Assembly: GCA_012032575.1 (NCBI GenBank)
Contig: JAAUSP010000012.1
Location: 1-33,100, forward strand
DNA: 33,100 nucleotides
Direction: 5' to 3'
Source of the DNA: Anaerolineales bacterium
GTDB lineage: Bacteria > Chloroflexota > Anaerolineae > 4572-78 > J111
The position numbers and the translations under genes were made by a program. The stretch's first letter is position 1. Every line of letters starts with the position of its first letter. The notes under the pieces are model-generated. The model was not told the DNA's origin, ran no database searches, and saw nothing but the letters and a program-made list of their open reading frames with translations. This document shows positions 8,766 to 16,413 of this stretch, one piece after another.

Positions 8766-11700
8766 TTTTTACCTGGCCTCGATAAACGCTGTGCCTGATA
8801 TGATCCTCAAAACGCACACCGGGCTGCAGCAAATCGGCGCTTAAATTGTAGAACTGCTGGAAGATGCTGTTGCACAGCACCAGCCGGTCTTCGGCGTCGT
8901 AGAGGGCAAATCCTTCGGTCAGGCTCTCAATCGCATCCACCAATTGGGTGCGGGCTTTTTTGAGCTGGGCTTCACTGGCCCGCAAAGCGGCCTCGGCCCG
9001 GCGACGTTCAACCAATTCCCATTGCGCGGCTGCGTACCACTGGGCATTATCCAGGGCCAGGGCAGCTAATTGAGCAAACCACATGCCGACCTGAACCTGC
9101 TCTTCGTCAAAACGATGATCCGGGATGTCTCGGCCCAGAGCCAGGACACCTAAACACTTTGGGCCGGCCAAAATCGGAAAATCGGCGGTGGCCTGAAGCG
9201 ACAAACTGCTGTAGATAGCCCGGCTGTTAGCCCACTCGGTATAATTGTCTAAAATAACTGGCTGATGGCTGTCGAAAACCTGCCAGGTGAGCACGCCTTC
9301 GCCCCGGCGCAGCCGGTCGCCGGCCAGGAAGGGTTGATTTTTGGTAAAAGCCCGGACCACCAGTTCGTCCGCTTCAATCAGGGAAATCTCACCGTAGGGC
9401 GCATCGAGCAGTTCCGCGGCGCGTTCAACAATGGTTTGCAGCACCTCGGCCACCTCACGCCGGTTGAGCAGGTCAACGGCCACATAATGCAGCGCCGACA
9501 GATAATCATTACGCCGGCGCAGGGTTTCTTCCGCTTTTTTGCGGGCGGTAATATCTAACCACACCCCGTCCCACAGGGTTGAACCATCGGCCAAACGACG
9601 GGGAGCCGCCCGACAGTGAATCCATTTAATCTCACCCTGCCGGGTGTACTGGCGAAACTCGCAGTCAAAAACGGTCAGGTTTTGGGCCGACTCGGCTTCG
9701 TCGGCCCGGAGCAGGGGTAAATCTTCGGGCAGAATCAGACTGTAGAAGTCAGCAGCGCTGGCCTGGACCTCCGGGACAGTAATGCCAAAAATACGCTCCA
9801 CCCCGGCGCTCATATAAGGAAAATAAATAAAGCCGTCGGGCCGATGGATCACCTGGTAGATGGCCCCGTCGGGCAGGTTATCGCCCATCTGGCGCAGTAA
9901 GGTTTCGCTCCGGCGCAGAGCCTCCTCAACCCGCTGGCGCTCGGCAATTTCCTGCTGGGCCTGCTGGTAAAGCCGGGCGTTGGCCACGGAAATAGCTACC
10001 TGGTTAGCCAACGTCTCCAACAGGCGCAGTTGATTGTCGGTATAAGCATAAGGGGGATAGGCCTGGGCCGAAATCATCCCCATAATTTTACCGGCCAGGC
10101 GCAGCGGTGTGGCCAGTACGGAACAGGTATCTTCTTCTGAACCAAAAAGCTCTGCCCCCATGGCCTGATTGTCGGCTTCATCACAACAATCGTCCAGCCG
10201 CAGCGATTGGCCTGAGATGATAATAGTAGACGTCAGGCCGCGGCCCAGAGGTTGACGTTCATTAGGCCAGCGTTGACCCTGGTCAAACAGGTAGGCATCT
10301 TCTACCTCCTGCTGCTTTTCGTCCAGCAAGGCAATAATAAAGGCATCCACCGGCATAAGTCGTTTGGCTGCTTCATGGGCAGCCAGATAGACTTTTTCCA
10401 GTTCCAGGCTGGCGGCAATTTCCTGGGTAACTTGCTGGAGCGCAGCCAAATTGGCGGTTTCCTGGGCCAGTTCGGCCGTGCGCGCGTCCACCCGCTGTTC
10501 CAGTTCTTCGCTGTAGCGGGCCACCTGTTGAAACAGCCGGGCATTTTCAATGGCAACGGCAGCCTGTCCGGCCAGGGTTTCGAAGAGCAACTCGTCGGCC
10601 CGGGTGAAGTGATTGGGATCCGGGGCTTCTATAATCAAAACTCCGCCGACTTGCCCCTCTATCTTTAAGGGGGCATACATAGCCGAGCGCCCGGTCCATT
10701 GGTCTGGGCCGGCCACATAACGCGGCTCTTGCAGGATATCGGCCACGGTGATAAACCGACCGCTGTGAACCACGGCCACGGCAAGCCCTTGCTCGCCGGC
10801 CAAAGGCAAGCGCATTTGGGTTTGCCCGGTATCATTACCGACCAGAGAAAATGAGTAGACCAACTCATTTGCGGCTTTATCTACAACAACGTAGCCAGAA
10901 GCTCCCCCCTTCAGGCTGGATAAGGCCACTGTCAATACCCGGCGGACAATGGCATTCTCATCCCGCAGCAGGGTCAATTCCTGCCCCAGGTGGTAAATGG
11001 CGTTCAGGCGTTCTTCCAGTTGTTTGCGCGGGGTAATATCTCGTCCCACCGATTGAAATTCGACCACATGGCCGGCCTCATCGAAAAAGGCCCGATCTAC
11101 CCACTGCTCCCAGCGAATTTGGTCACCATAAATAATGGTCCGGTGCTCGCTGATACTAACCGGGTTTTCGGGCCTGAAGCCGGCAAAGTATTGGGCAAGT
11201 TCGGCCTGTTCATCAGGAGGAATATGCTCAAATAAATTAGTACCCAGCAGTTCTTCCCGCGTATGTCCATAATCACGGGCATAAGCCTCGTTGACAAAGG
11301 TTAGCGTACCATCCGGCAGATGACGGTTAACCAGTTCGGTCTGGTCCTCAACAACAGCCCGATAGAGGGCTTCGCTTTGACGCAGGGCGACTTCAGTTTG
11401 TTTGCGAGTGGTAATATTTTGAAAGGCTGAGATGGCATAGGCTACCTGTCCCTGCGTATTGAGTATCGGGCAAGCATATACCTCGAGGAAGGTGGTCTGG
11501 TCAGCATGTCGGTACTCCAGATCATCCGCGAGGGCTGTTTGACCCTGCAAAGCCCGTACCAGTGGGTATTGTTCAGGGGGGTAGAGTTGGTCTGCGCCGG
11601 CCAGGTAGACAGGAAATTTGACGCGCGTCTCCTCCCAGGGAAGGACCGTGGTTGGATCGAGAGACGCCGGCAGATTAAAGATACGTTTGGCCTGTTCATT

Positions 11701-12957
11701 GATAAAAGCCAACTTGCCATCGGGGGTGTAAACCGTTATCCCCAGCGGCAGAGCCTCCATAAACTGGTTCAGGCGGTGCTCGCTGGCGCGCAGCATTTCC
11801 TCGGCATGGTTGCGCTCGGTGATTTCCCTTTTAAGCTGTTCATTCACCTCAGTCAGTTCAGCGGTGCGCTGTTTGACCAGTTCTTCCAGGTGCTGGCGAT
11901 GCTGCTGGAGTTCTTCTTCCAGGCGTATCCGCGCGGTAACATTGCGGATTACCACCAGGCGACCGGAAAACCGGCCCTGCCGATTGCGCAGGGGTGAAAT
12001 ATTCAGATCCAGGTAACGTTTTTCCTCCCCCGCGCCAAATTCAAGGGTGGTATGCGCTTCGTTTACGTGTTGGTATTGGCTGACAAGATCGGATTGGTTG
12101 GCAAATATCTGTTCAACCGGCTGGCCGATGAGGGTTGAAGCAGTCTGCCCGATAAGTTTGCAAGCCGCCGGATTGAGGTCAACTACTCGGTTGTGGATGT
12201 CAAGCACAATCACACTGTCATCCATGCTTTCGATCAGGGCATGACGGGCTACCGGCGCAATATCTAACATGCGGTAGCGGAAAAGCCCCCAGCCCATTAC
12301 CAGGTAGCTGAGAGCAAGCGCAAATGGAGTCGTATCTCGCTGGAAAGTCAGGTTGACGCCGAGCATAATCAGAGCCATATCTACCAGCAGGATCAGTGCG
12401 CCAACCGTCACCAGGCCAACCTGGGCACGATACAGCGGATGGGAGCGAAAGAATCTAGCGCCGAGGATAAAAAGACCTAACAGAATTAGGGCATATCCAT
12501 AAAAAGCCATCACCCAAACTAATGGAGTGAAATCATACATTAAAGCCGGAAACGGCTCACCGGGGACCAACCATGCGTTGGCCTGGGCTAAGCCGTGAAA
12601 ATCATTGGTCAACACAAACAACCAAAAGATGGCAACCGGGATACCCAGCAGGCTCATGAGACGTTTAGGCCCTGTGAGGCGATAACCGGCATATTGCAAG
12701 GTAAAAACCAAAAAGGCCAGCGGCCAGATGGCTACTCCAACCCACTGAGTGTTATCCCAGAAAATCTTTGTCTCCAGACTCGGGCTGACCAGTTCAAAAA
12801 TGTACCCCAGCGTAGCTGAGGCTCCGGCCAGAGCAGCCATGGCAAAAGGGACAGCCCCAGCCACAGTCCGGTGCCGCCAGGCGTAGAAACCAATCGTGGT
12901 AGTGATAGCCACCGAAACCAGGTAGGGAAGCAGGAAAAGTAAAAGCTGCCCGTTCAT
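8704..12957 (-). CDS. N-terminal piece: HisKA_7TM membrane domain followed by PAS and GAF array
   Basis: N-terminal part of the giant cyclic-di-GMP protein. I prefer ATG 12957 (MNGQLLLFLLPYLVSV) to the ATG at 13020, because the membrane domain begins here and an AGGGG stretch lies upstream. Residues 1 to about 235 carry hydrophobic helices resembling the N-terminal 7TM domain of histidine kinases. Then PAS (237-345), coiled coil, PAS (390-520), PAS (525-645), GAF (665-810), coiled coil, GAF (848-1000), PAS (1010-1145), GAF (1150-1310) and the first half of a PAS (from 1325). The frame ends early at 8704 with a non-homologous tail after GGEEAWIEDR, where homology passes into the next frame at 8727-8729. 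No kinase domain is present; output comes from the downstream GGDEF-EAL part. Confidence 0.85.
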   Translation of the reverse strand: MNGQLLLFLLPYLVSVAITTTIGFYAWRHRTVAGAVPFAMAALAGASATLGYIFELVSPSLETKIFWDNTQWVGVAIWPLAFLVFTLQYAGYRLTGPKRLMSLLGIPVAIFWLFVLTNDFHGLAQANAWLVPGEPFPALMYDFTPLVWVMAFYGYALILLGLFILGARFFRSHPLYRAQVGLVTVGALILLVDMALIMLGVNLTFQRDTTPFALALSYLVMGWGLFRYRMLDIAPVARHALIESMDDSVIVLDIHNRVVDLNPAACKLIGQTASTLIGQPVEQIFANQSDLVSQYQHVNEAHTTLEFGAGEEKRYLDLNISPLRNRQGRFSGRLVVIRNVTARIRLEEELQQHRQHLEELVKQRTAELTEVNEQLKREITERNHAEEMLRASEHRLNQFMEALPLGITVYTPDGKLAFINEQAKRIFNLPASLDPTTVLPWEETRVKFPVYLAGADQLYPPEQYPLVRALQGQTALADDLEYRHADQTTFLEVYACPILNTQGQVAYAISAFQNITTRKQTEVALRQSEALYRAVVEDQTELVNRHLPDGTLTFVNEAYARDYGHTREELLGTNLFEHIPPDEQAELAQYFAGFRPENPVSISEHRTIIYGDQIRWEQWVDRAFFDEAGHVVEFQSVGRDITPRKQLEERLNAIYHLGQELTLLRDENAIVRRVLTVALSSLKGGASGYVVVDKAANELVYSFSLVGNDTGQTQMRLPLAGEQGLAVAVVHSGRFITVADILQEPRYVAGPDQWTGRSAMYAPLKIEGQVGGVLIIEAPDPNHFTRADELLFETLAGQAAVAIENARLFQQVARYSEELEQRVDARTAELAQETANLAALQQVTQEIAASLELEKVYLAAHEAAKRLMPVDAFIIALLDEKQQEVEDAYLFDQGQRWPNERQPLGRGLTSTIIISGQSLRLDDCCDEADNQAMGAELFGSEEDTCSVLATPLRLAGKIMGMISAQAYPPYAYTDNQLRLLETLANQVAISVANARLYQQAQQEIAERQRVEEALRRSETLLRQMGDNLPDGAIYQVIHRPDGFIYFPYMSAGVERIFGITVPEVQASAADFYSLILPEDLPLLRADEAESAQNLTVFDCEFRQYTRQGEIKWIHCRAAPRRLADGSTLWDGVWLDITARKKAEETLRRRNDYLSALHYVAVDLLNRREVAEVLQTIVERAAELLDAPYGEISLIEADELVVRAFTKNQPFLAGDRLRRGEGVLTWQVFDSHQPVILDNYTEWANSRAIYSSLSLQATADFPILAGPKCLGVLALGRDIPDHRFDEEQVQVGMWFAQLAALALDNAQWYAAAQWELVERRRAEAALRASEAQLKKARTQLVDAIESLTEGFALYDAEDRLVLCNSIFQQFYNLSADLLQPGVRFEDHIRHSVYRGQVKIAPGGEEAWIEDRDKTAPAA

Positions 12958-13334
12958 TGATTTTTTGCCCCTGTACCGGCCCAGGGTTGAGTTGGCCCGC
13001 ACCATCTGGAGTAATTCCATAAAAGGCAGCAGGATTTTGTACGGTTCGGGGTGTCAAAATGCCGAAGTGCCAGTTGGTGAGAAGTATGTTGCATAGACCT
13101 GTCCTCAAACTTAGGGGGTGGGAGTCTCCAAAGATCGGTTTTTATTAGGCATATCGCCATTATCTAATATACAAGCATTATGAAGATTTGTAAAAGGTCA
13201 AAATGGCCTATCTTGCCCAAAGAGAGAAATATGAACAGGCGTTTGCACAGTATTTACACAACAGTGATGCAATGTAAACAGCACAGCCAAACTTTTATGA
13301 TATGCTCTATAAAACGAAAAGGAGAAAGTGGCCG
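12958..13334. other. Divergent intergenic region between the giant c-di-GMP gene and the receiver operon
   Basis: About 377 bp between two divergently transcribed units. It holds a good minus-strand promoter (13166-13194). For the plus strand I see only a weak candidate, TATGAT at 13296-13301, about 34 bp before the start at 13335 and without a convincing -35 box. TTTACA at 13253-13258 and TGTAAA at 13273-13278 form a 6-bp inverted pair with a 14-bp gap that could be an operator but may be chance. Small open frames here lack ribosome sites and resemble nothing I know. Confidence 0.5.
13166..13194 (-). promoter_or_regulatory. Sigma-70-like promoter for the giant c-di-GMP gene
   Basis: Read on the minus strand, TTTACA (13194-13189) is followed by exactly 17 bp and then TATATT (13171-13166). 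Each box matches the consensus at five of six positions with ideal spacing. It points toward the start at 12957, leaving a leader of about 200 nt. Chloroflexota promoters broadly follow the -35/-10 pattern, but this is prediction only. Confidence 0.55.
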
Positions 13335-13868
13335 ATGTTACCAAAAACAAACCCGCGCGAGAAACAAGACCAGGCCGAACCTTTCTACGTTATGCCATCT
13401 ATGGTGTTACAAGACGAGCCTGAACTCAATCAGCCAGTTCTCCAGCCGGAAAGCGCTCCCGGCCCGCTCAAGCGCATCCTGGTGGTAGACGACGAAAAAT
13501 ATATCACCTTTATGCTCAAAGAAGGGCTGGAGGAGCTGCCAAACTGCGAAATTGTCACCGCTTCCACCGGCGAGCAGGCCCTTCTACTCTGCCAGGCTCA
13601 ACCGTTTGATATGCTGATCAGCGATTATCGCATGACCGGGATTGACGGCTTGACCCTGGCGGCCCAGGTACGCCAGGCCCAGCCGCAGACGGTGGTCATC
13701 ATGCTGACCGCTCACAGCAGCGAAATCCTGCTGGCGCAGGCAGCCAAAATTTCGATCCGCCGGGTTTTGAATAAACCGGTCAAACTGCCCGAAATACGGC
13801 AGCTTGTATCAGAAGTATTGGATAGCAAAAGTAACAATATTGCCCGGACATCCCATTCATTCGCTTAA
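13335..13868 (+). CDS. Stand-alone receiver protein with N-terminal extension
   Basis: A response-regulator receiver without an output domain, 177 residues. I choose ATG 13335 because AAGGAGA lies just upstream; an earlier ATG at 13302 has no ribosome site. The first 50 residues or so are a polar, proline-containing extension. The receiver then follows (RILVVDDEKYITFML) with phosphoacceptor Asp97 (LISDYRMTG), a conserved Thr in VIMLTAHS and Lys147 (LNKPVKL). It resembles receivers that act as phosphotransfer or protein-interaction nodes. It is the first gene of a tight co-directional operon running to 25510; the next gene begins 16 bp later. Likely regulated from the divergent region upstream. 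Confidence 0.9.
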   Translation: MLPKTNPREKQDQAEPFYVMPSMVLQDEPELNQPVLQPESAPGPLKRILVVDDEKYITFMLKEGLEELPNCEIVTASTGEQALLLCQAQPFDMLISDYRMTGIDGLTLAAQVRQAQPQTVVIMLTAHSSEILLAQAAKISIRRVLNKPVKLPEIRQLVSEVLDSKSNNIARTSHSFA

Positions 13869-13884
13869 GGACAGGATACTTTGT

Positions 13885-14220
13885 ATGAAAACTAGCCGTG
13901 TTCTCATAATGGAAGATGAAGACGATTTGCGCCATCTTTACAGCAAAGCCTTAACCAAAGCCGGTTACGAAGTTTACTCGGCGGCCAACCTGCAAACCGC
14001 CCGCAATTATTTGGGCGAGCAGCAGTTTGATGCCTTTCTGTGTGATATCCGGATTGGCAAGAACGAGCTTGGCACCACGCTGCTGCGCGAAAAGTTGGAC
14101 ACCCTCCAAGAAAATGACACCCGGGTTATTGTACTTTCCTGTGAAACCCAGTACCGGCCCCTGTGCGAAGAAATGGGCGTCGAATTTTTCCTGGAAAGCC
14201 AGTGGCCATTCACTCGATGA
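13885..14220 (+). CDS. Stand-alone receiver protein, frameshifted before its conserved lysine
   Basis: A single receiver domain (SRVLIMEDEDDLRHLYSKAL) with phosphoacceptor Asp54 (FLCDIRIGK) and an aberrant tail, FFLESQWPFTR. The run AAA at 14196-14198 appears to lack one A: with it, the frame reads FFLEKPVAIHS, restoring the invariant Lys-Pro of receivers, and continues through MITLVDRLTARHAI to a stop at 14259-14261, giving a normal 125-residue receiver. The start at ATG 13885 is set by the receiver fold and by an AGGACAGGA stretch upstream; the longer frame from 13804 overlaps the previous gene. It is the second gene of the operon. The loop after the aspartate (RIGKNELG) departs from the usual LPGMDG form. 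Confidence 0.85.
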   Translation: MKTSRVLIMEDEDDLRHLYSKALTKAGYEVYSAANLQTARNYLGEQQFDAFLCDIRIGKNELGTTLLREKLDTLQENDTRVIVLSCETQYRPLCEEMGVEFFLESQWPFTR

Positions 14221-14302
14221 TCACCCTGGTAGACCGGCTCACCGCCCGGCACGCGATCTGATCCCTGAACCGTTAAACTCAACTATAAAAAGAAGGTAAA
14301 TT

Positions 14303-14734
14303 ATGTCTCCCTCACTATCATTAGATACCACCACTCCTCAAGTAACCAAACCGGCTGGACCTGGCCGGGTGCTGGTGATGGACAGTGATGCCCATCACCG
14401 CTATATCTACCAGCGCGCGCTCAACCACGCCGGTTATCGTGTTGACGCCGTAACCTCCCTGTCTGAGGCCCAGCACCTTCTAACCCGATGCCAATATGCG
14501 GTGTTTTTGGGTGATGTTGAAACGGCGCTGATCAACGGCGAATTCGAGCGGCTGGCTGCCCTGTGCGACGATCTGAGCAAAAAGGATACCAGCGTGATTA
14601 TGGTAGCCGATGAGGGGCATTATCACCTCCAGAGCCAGGCCGCCGGCGCAGCCGGCTTCATCAAAAAACCTATCCAGGTCCGCCCGCTGGTTGACCTGGT
14701 AAACAATCTAATTTCGTCCATTAAACAACTATAA
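14303..14734 (+). CDS. Stand-alone receiver protein, divergent
   Basis: A 143-residue receiver with a short N-terminal extension. The acidic pair is in VLVMDSDAHHR, the aspartate aligned with the phosphorylation site is Asp71 (VFLGDVETA), and Lys122 lies in FIKKPIQ. The alpha1 segment (YIYQRALNHAGYRV) resembles that of the preceding receiver (LYSKALTKAGYEV), pointing to duplication. The usual Pro-Gly after the aspartate is absent and the residue at the Thr/Ser switch sits in VIMVADEG, with no Thr or Ser before the Ala, so signalling by phosphorylation may be altered. AAGAAGG precedes the ATG at 14303. The lipoprotein gene begins 15 bp after its stop. Confidence 0.85.
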   Translation: MSPSLSLDTTTPQVTKPAGPGRVLVMDSDAHHRYIYQRALNHAGYRVDAVTSLSEAQHLLTRCQYAVFLGDVETALINGEFERLAALCDDLSKKDTSVIMVADEGHYHLQSQAAGAAGFIKKPIQVRPLVDLVNNLISSIKQL

Positions 14735-14749
14735 TTCTCAGGAGCTACC

Positions 14750-15790
14750 ATGCATTTCGACTCGTACATCCAAACCAGACTTTCCACACTAATAACCACG
14801 TTGTTGATTTTGTTCAGCCTGCTTCTGGCTGGCTGCAATTCAAACACCCAGGCTTCAACCGAGACGCTGCCCCCCAGCCCGGTCAATGTACAGCTTTCAT
14901 GGGTTCACAATATTGAATTTGCCGGCTTTTATATGGCCGAAGAAAAAGAATACTTTGGCGCAGAAAATCTGGCTGTCACCCTGAAGCCCCAGGTTTTTGA
15001 CCAACTGGTTAACCCTATTGACGAGGTTCTGGCCGGCAAGGCCGATTTTGGGGTAACCGGCGGCAGTTCTCTGCTGCTGGCCCGCGCCGAAGGAAAACCG
15101 GTGGTGGCCATTGCCGCGCTTTACCAGCGCAACCCGCTGGTGCTTATTTCGTTGGCCGAAAAGAATATCACCCGGCCCCAGGATTTGGTCGGGAAGACTG
15201 TCTTGCTTGATCATGGCAGCGTTGATAGCGTGATTTATACAGCCTTAATTGCCCAGGAACAGGGGATCGAATCGGAACAGGTTAAATTTGTTCAAAAGAC
15301 CACGTTTGGCATCCAACCGCTTCTTGACGGCGACGCCGACGTGATTGATGGCTTTATCAACAACGAGCCGGTGCAGTTAGAGCAGCAGGGGCACAAGGTC
15401 AACCTGATTATTCCGGCCAATTATGGCCTTGACATGTATGCCAACGTTATCTTCACGACCGAAGAAATGATTGCCCAGCGGCCCGACCTGGTGGAGCGTT
15501 TTGTCAGAGCTTCAGTGCGAGGCATCCAAAGCGCCATCGAAGACCCCAAAAGCGCCGTCACAATGACCACCGCCCGCAATTCGGACTTAAATTTCGAGTC
15601 GGAGGTCGAGTCAATGAACCGCTCCCTGCCCCTGTTTAACCCGGCCGGCAGCAAGCCCGGCCTCATGACCCCGGCCATCTGGCAAGGTGGTTACCAAATC
15701 CTGCTCGACCAGGGCACCCTGAAAGACCCAATTGAGCTTGAAAAAGCCTATACCCTCTCTTTTCTGACTAAAGTTTACGACAACCAGTAA
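14750..15790 (+). CDS. NMT1/THI5-family substrate-binding lipoprotein
   Basis: A 346-residue secreted binding protein. The N-terminus is a lipoprotein signal peptide: a hydrophobic stretch ending in LLLAGC, with Cys29 as the lipidation site. The mature part is an NMT1/THI5-like (periplasmic binding type II) fold: VNVQLSWVHNIEFAGFYMA, FGVTGGSSLLLARAEGKPV, LVGKTVLLDHGS, DVIDGFINNEPVQL. This family includes binding proteins for thiamine precursors, sulfonates and nitrate-like compounds; the ligand here is unknown. CAGGAG precedes the ATG. No permease or ATPase gene is nearby; instead the gene sits between receivers and membrane receptors, so I infer a sensory role, passing ligand binding to a receptor, rather than transport. 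An ABC partner elsewhere in the genome remains possible. Confidence 0.88.
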   Translation: MHFDSYIQTRLSTLITTLLILFSLLLAGCNSNTQASTETLPPSPVNVQLSWVHNIEFAGFYMAEEKEYFGAENLAVTLKPQVFDQLVNPIDEVLAGKADFGVTGGSSLLLARAEGKPVVAIAALYQRNPLVLISLAEKNITRPQDLVGKTVLLDHGSVDSVIYTALIAQEQGIESEQVKFVQKTTFGIQPLLDGDADVIDGFINNEPVQLEQQGHKVNLIIPANYGLDMYANVIFTTEEMIAQRPDLVERFVRASVRGIQSAIEDPKSAVTMTTARNSDLNFESEVESMNRSLPLFNPAGSKPGLMTPAIWQGGYQILLDQGTLKDPIELEKAYTLSFLTKVYDNQ

Positions 15791-15834
15791 GACCCAAGGC
15801 CGGCTAAGCGATTATCCGGCCAGCGAGGCAACTC

Positions 15835-16413
15835 ATGGACGAAACTTCAAAATCTCCCTCTGTCCCTGTGTGGGCAGCTCAAAACCCCACGCCTGACCTG
15901 CCTTTTTGGCGGCAGCTCCGCTGGAACTTGATCATGTATTTTGTCGCTCTGGCGGTGATACCTGTGGCGGTTGTGGTAGCGATTGTGCTGCCGCTGGCCC
16001 GCGAACAGGCCACGGTCCAGACCACCAACCAACTGGTCTCGGTGGCCGAATTAAAAATTGCCCAGATTACCCGCTGGCTCGAAGACAGTCACTCCATCTT
16101 GCATGTTTTCCTTTCCGACCCAAACCGGGAAGCCCAGACTACCAGCCTGGCTCAGGCCAGCCTTGAGCCAAACGATCTGACCAGCCTGGAACCTGAACAA
16201 GAAGCGGTGGGCGAACTCCTGGCCCTTACCACCAGCGATCAAACCTTTTTTGAAGAACTCTTTTTCTACAACACCGCAGGAAAAATTATCGCCGCCTCCG
16301 ACCCCGGCCGGTGGGTCAGCTTGTGGTCAACCAGCCCTATTTTGAGCCTAGTTTACAGGGAGAGGAACACTATACCCAGGCACCTTTCTATGAGCTGGGA
16401 CGCACCGAACTGA
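15835..16413 (+). CDS. N-terminal piece: membrane segment and start of Cache domain
   Basis: First part of the kinase-less receptor. A hydrophobic helix lies at about residues 31-55 (LIMYFVALAVIPVAVVVAI), followed by the membrane-distal start of a double-Cache sensor (QLVSVAELKIAQITRWLED). Homology ends at about residue 158 (AASDPGR); the remaining residues to the stop at 16413 are out of frame. The start is ATG 15835, with GCGAGG upstream, 44 bp after the lipoprotein gene. Its position directly after the binding protein makes it the best candidate for sensing the loaded lipoprotein, though that is inference. Confidence 0.82.
   Translation: MDETSKSPSVPVWAAQNPTPDLPFWRQLRWNLIMYFVALAVIPVAVVVAIVLPLAREQATVQTTNQLVSVAELKIAQITRWLEDSHSILHVFLSDPNREAQTTSLAQASLEPNDLTSLEPEQEAVGELLALTTSDQTFFEELFFYNTAGKIIAASDPGRWVSLWSTSPILSLVYRERNTIPRHLSMSWDAPN

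Larger units (their letters stand above)
5762..12957 (-). pseudogene. Reconstructed giant 7TM-PAS/GAF-GGDEF-EAL-PAS protein with three frameshifts
   Basis: Three overlapping or abutting minus-strand frames form one gene of about 2,398 residues. The joins are: an extra G in GGG at 8727-8729, inside a PAS domain; a missing C in the CCCC run at 6244-6247, at the end of the EAL domain; and a missing G in the seven-G run at 5869-5875, inside the last PAS. Each one-base correction restores continuous domain homology (for example YLYATP runs on into VPAETLTQLLQTD), and the corrected length is a whole number of codons. It is tagged as a pseudogene only because the sequence as given is broken; sequencing error is the likelier cause. 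The whole would be a membrane protein making and/or degrading cyclic-di-GMP under many inputs. Confidence 0.8.

Noticed and set aside
13253..13278. TTTACA-N14-TGTAAA as a known regulator (FNR/CRP) site
   Set aside because: The half-sites and 14-bp gap do not fit either consensus; only a generic inverted pair can be claimed.
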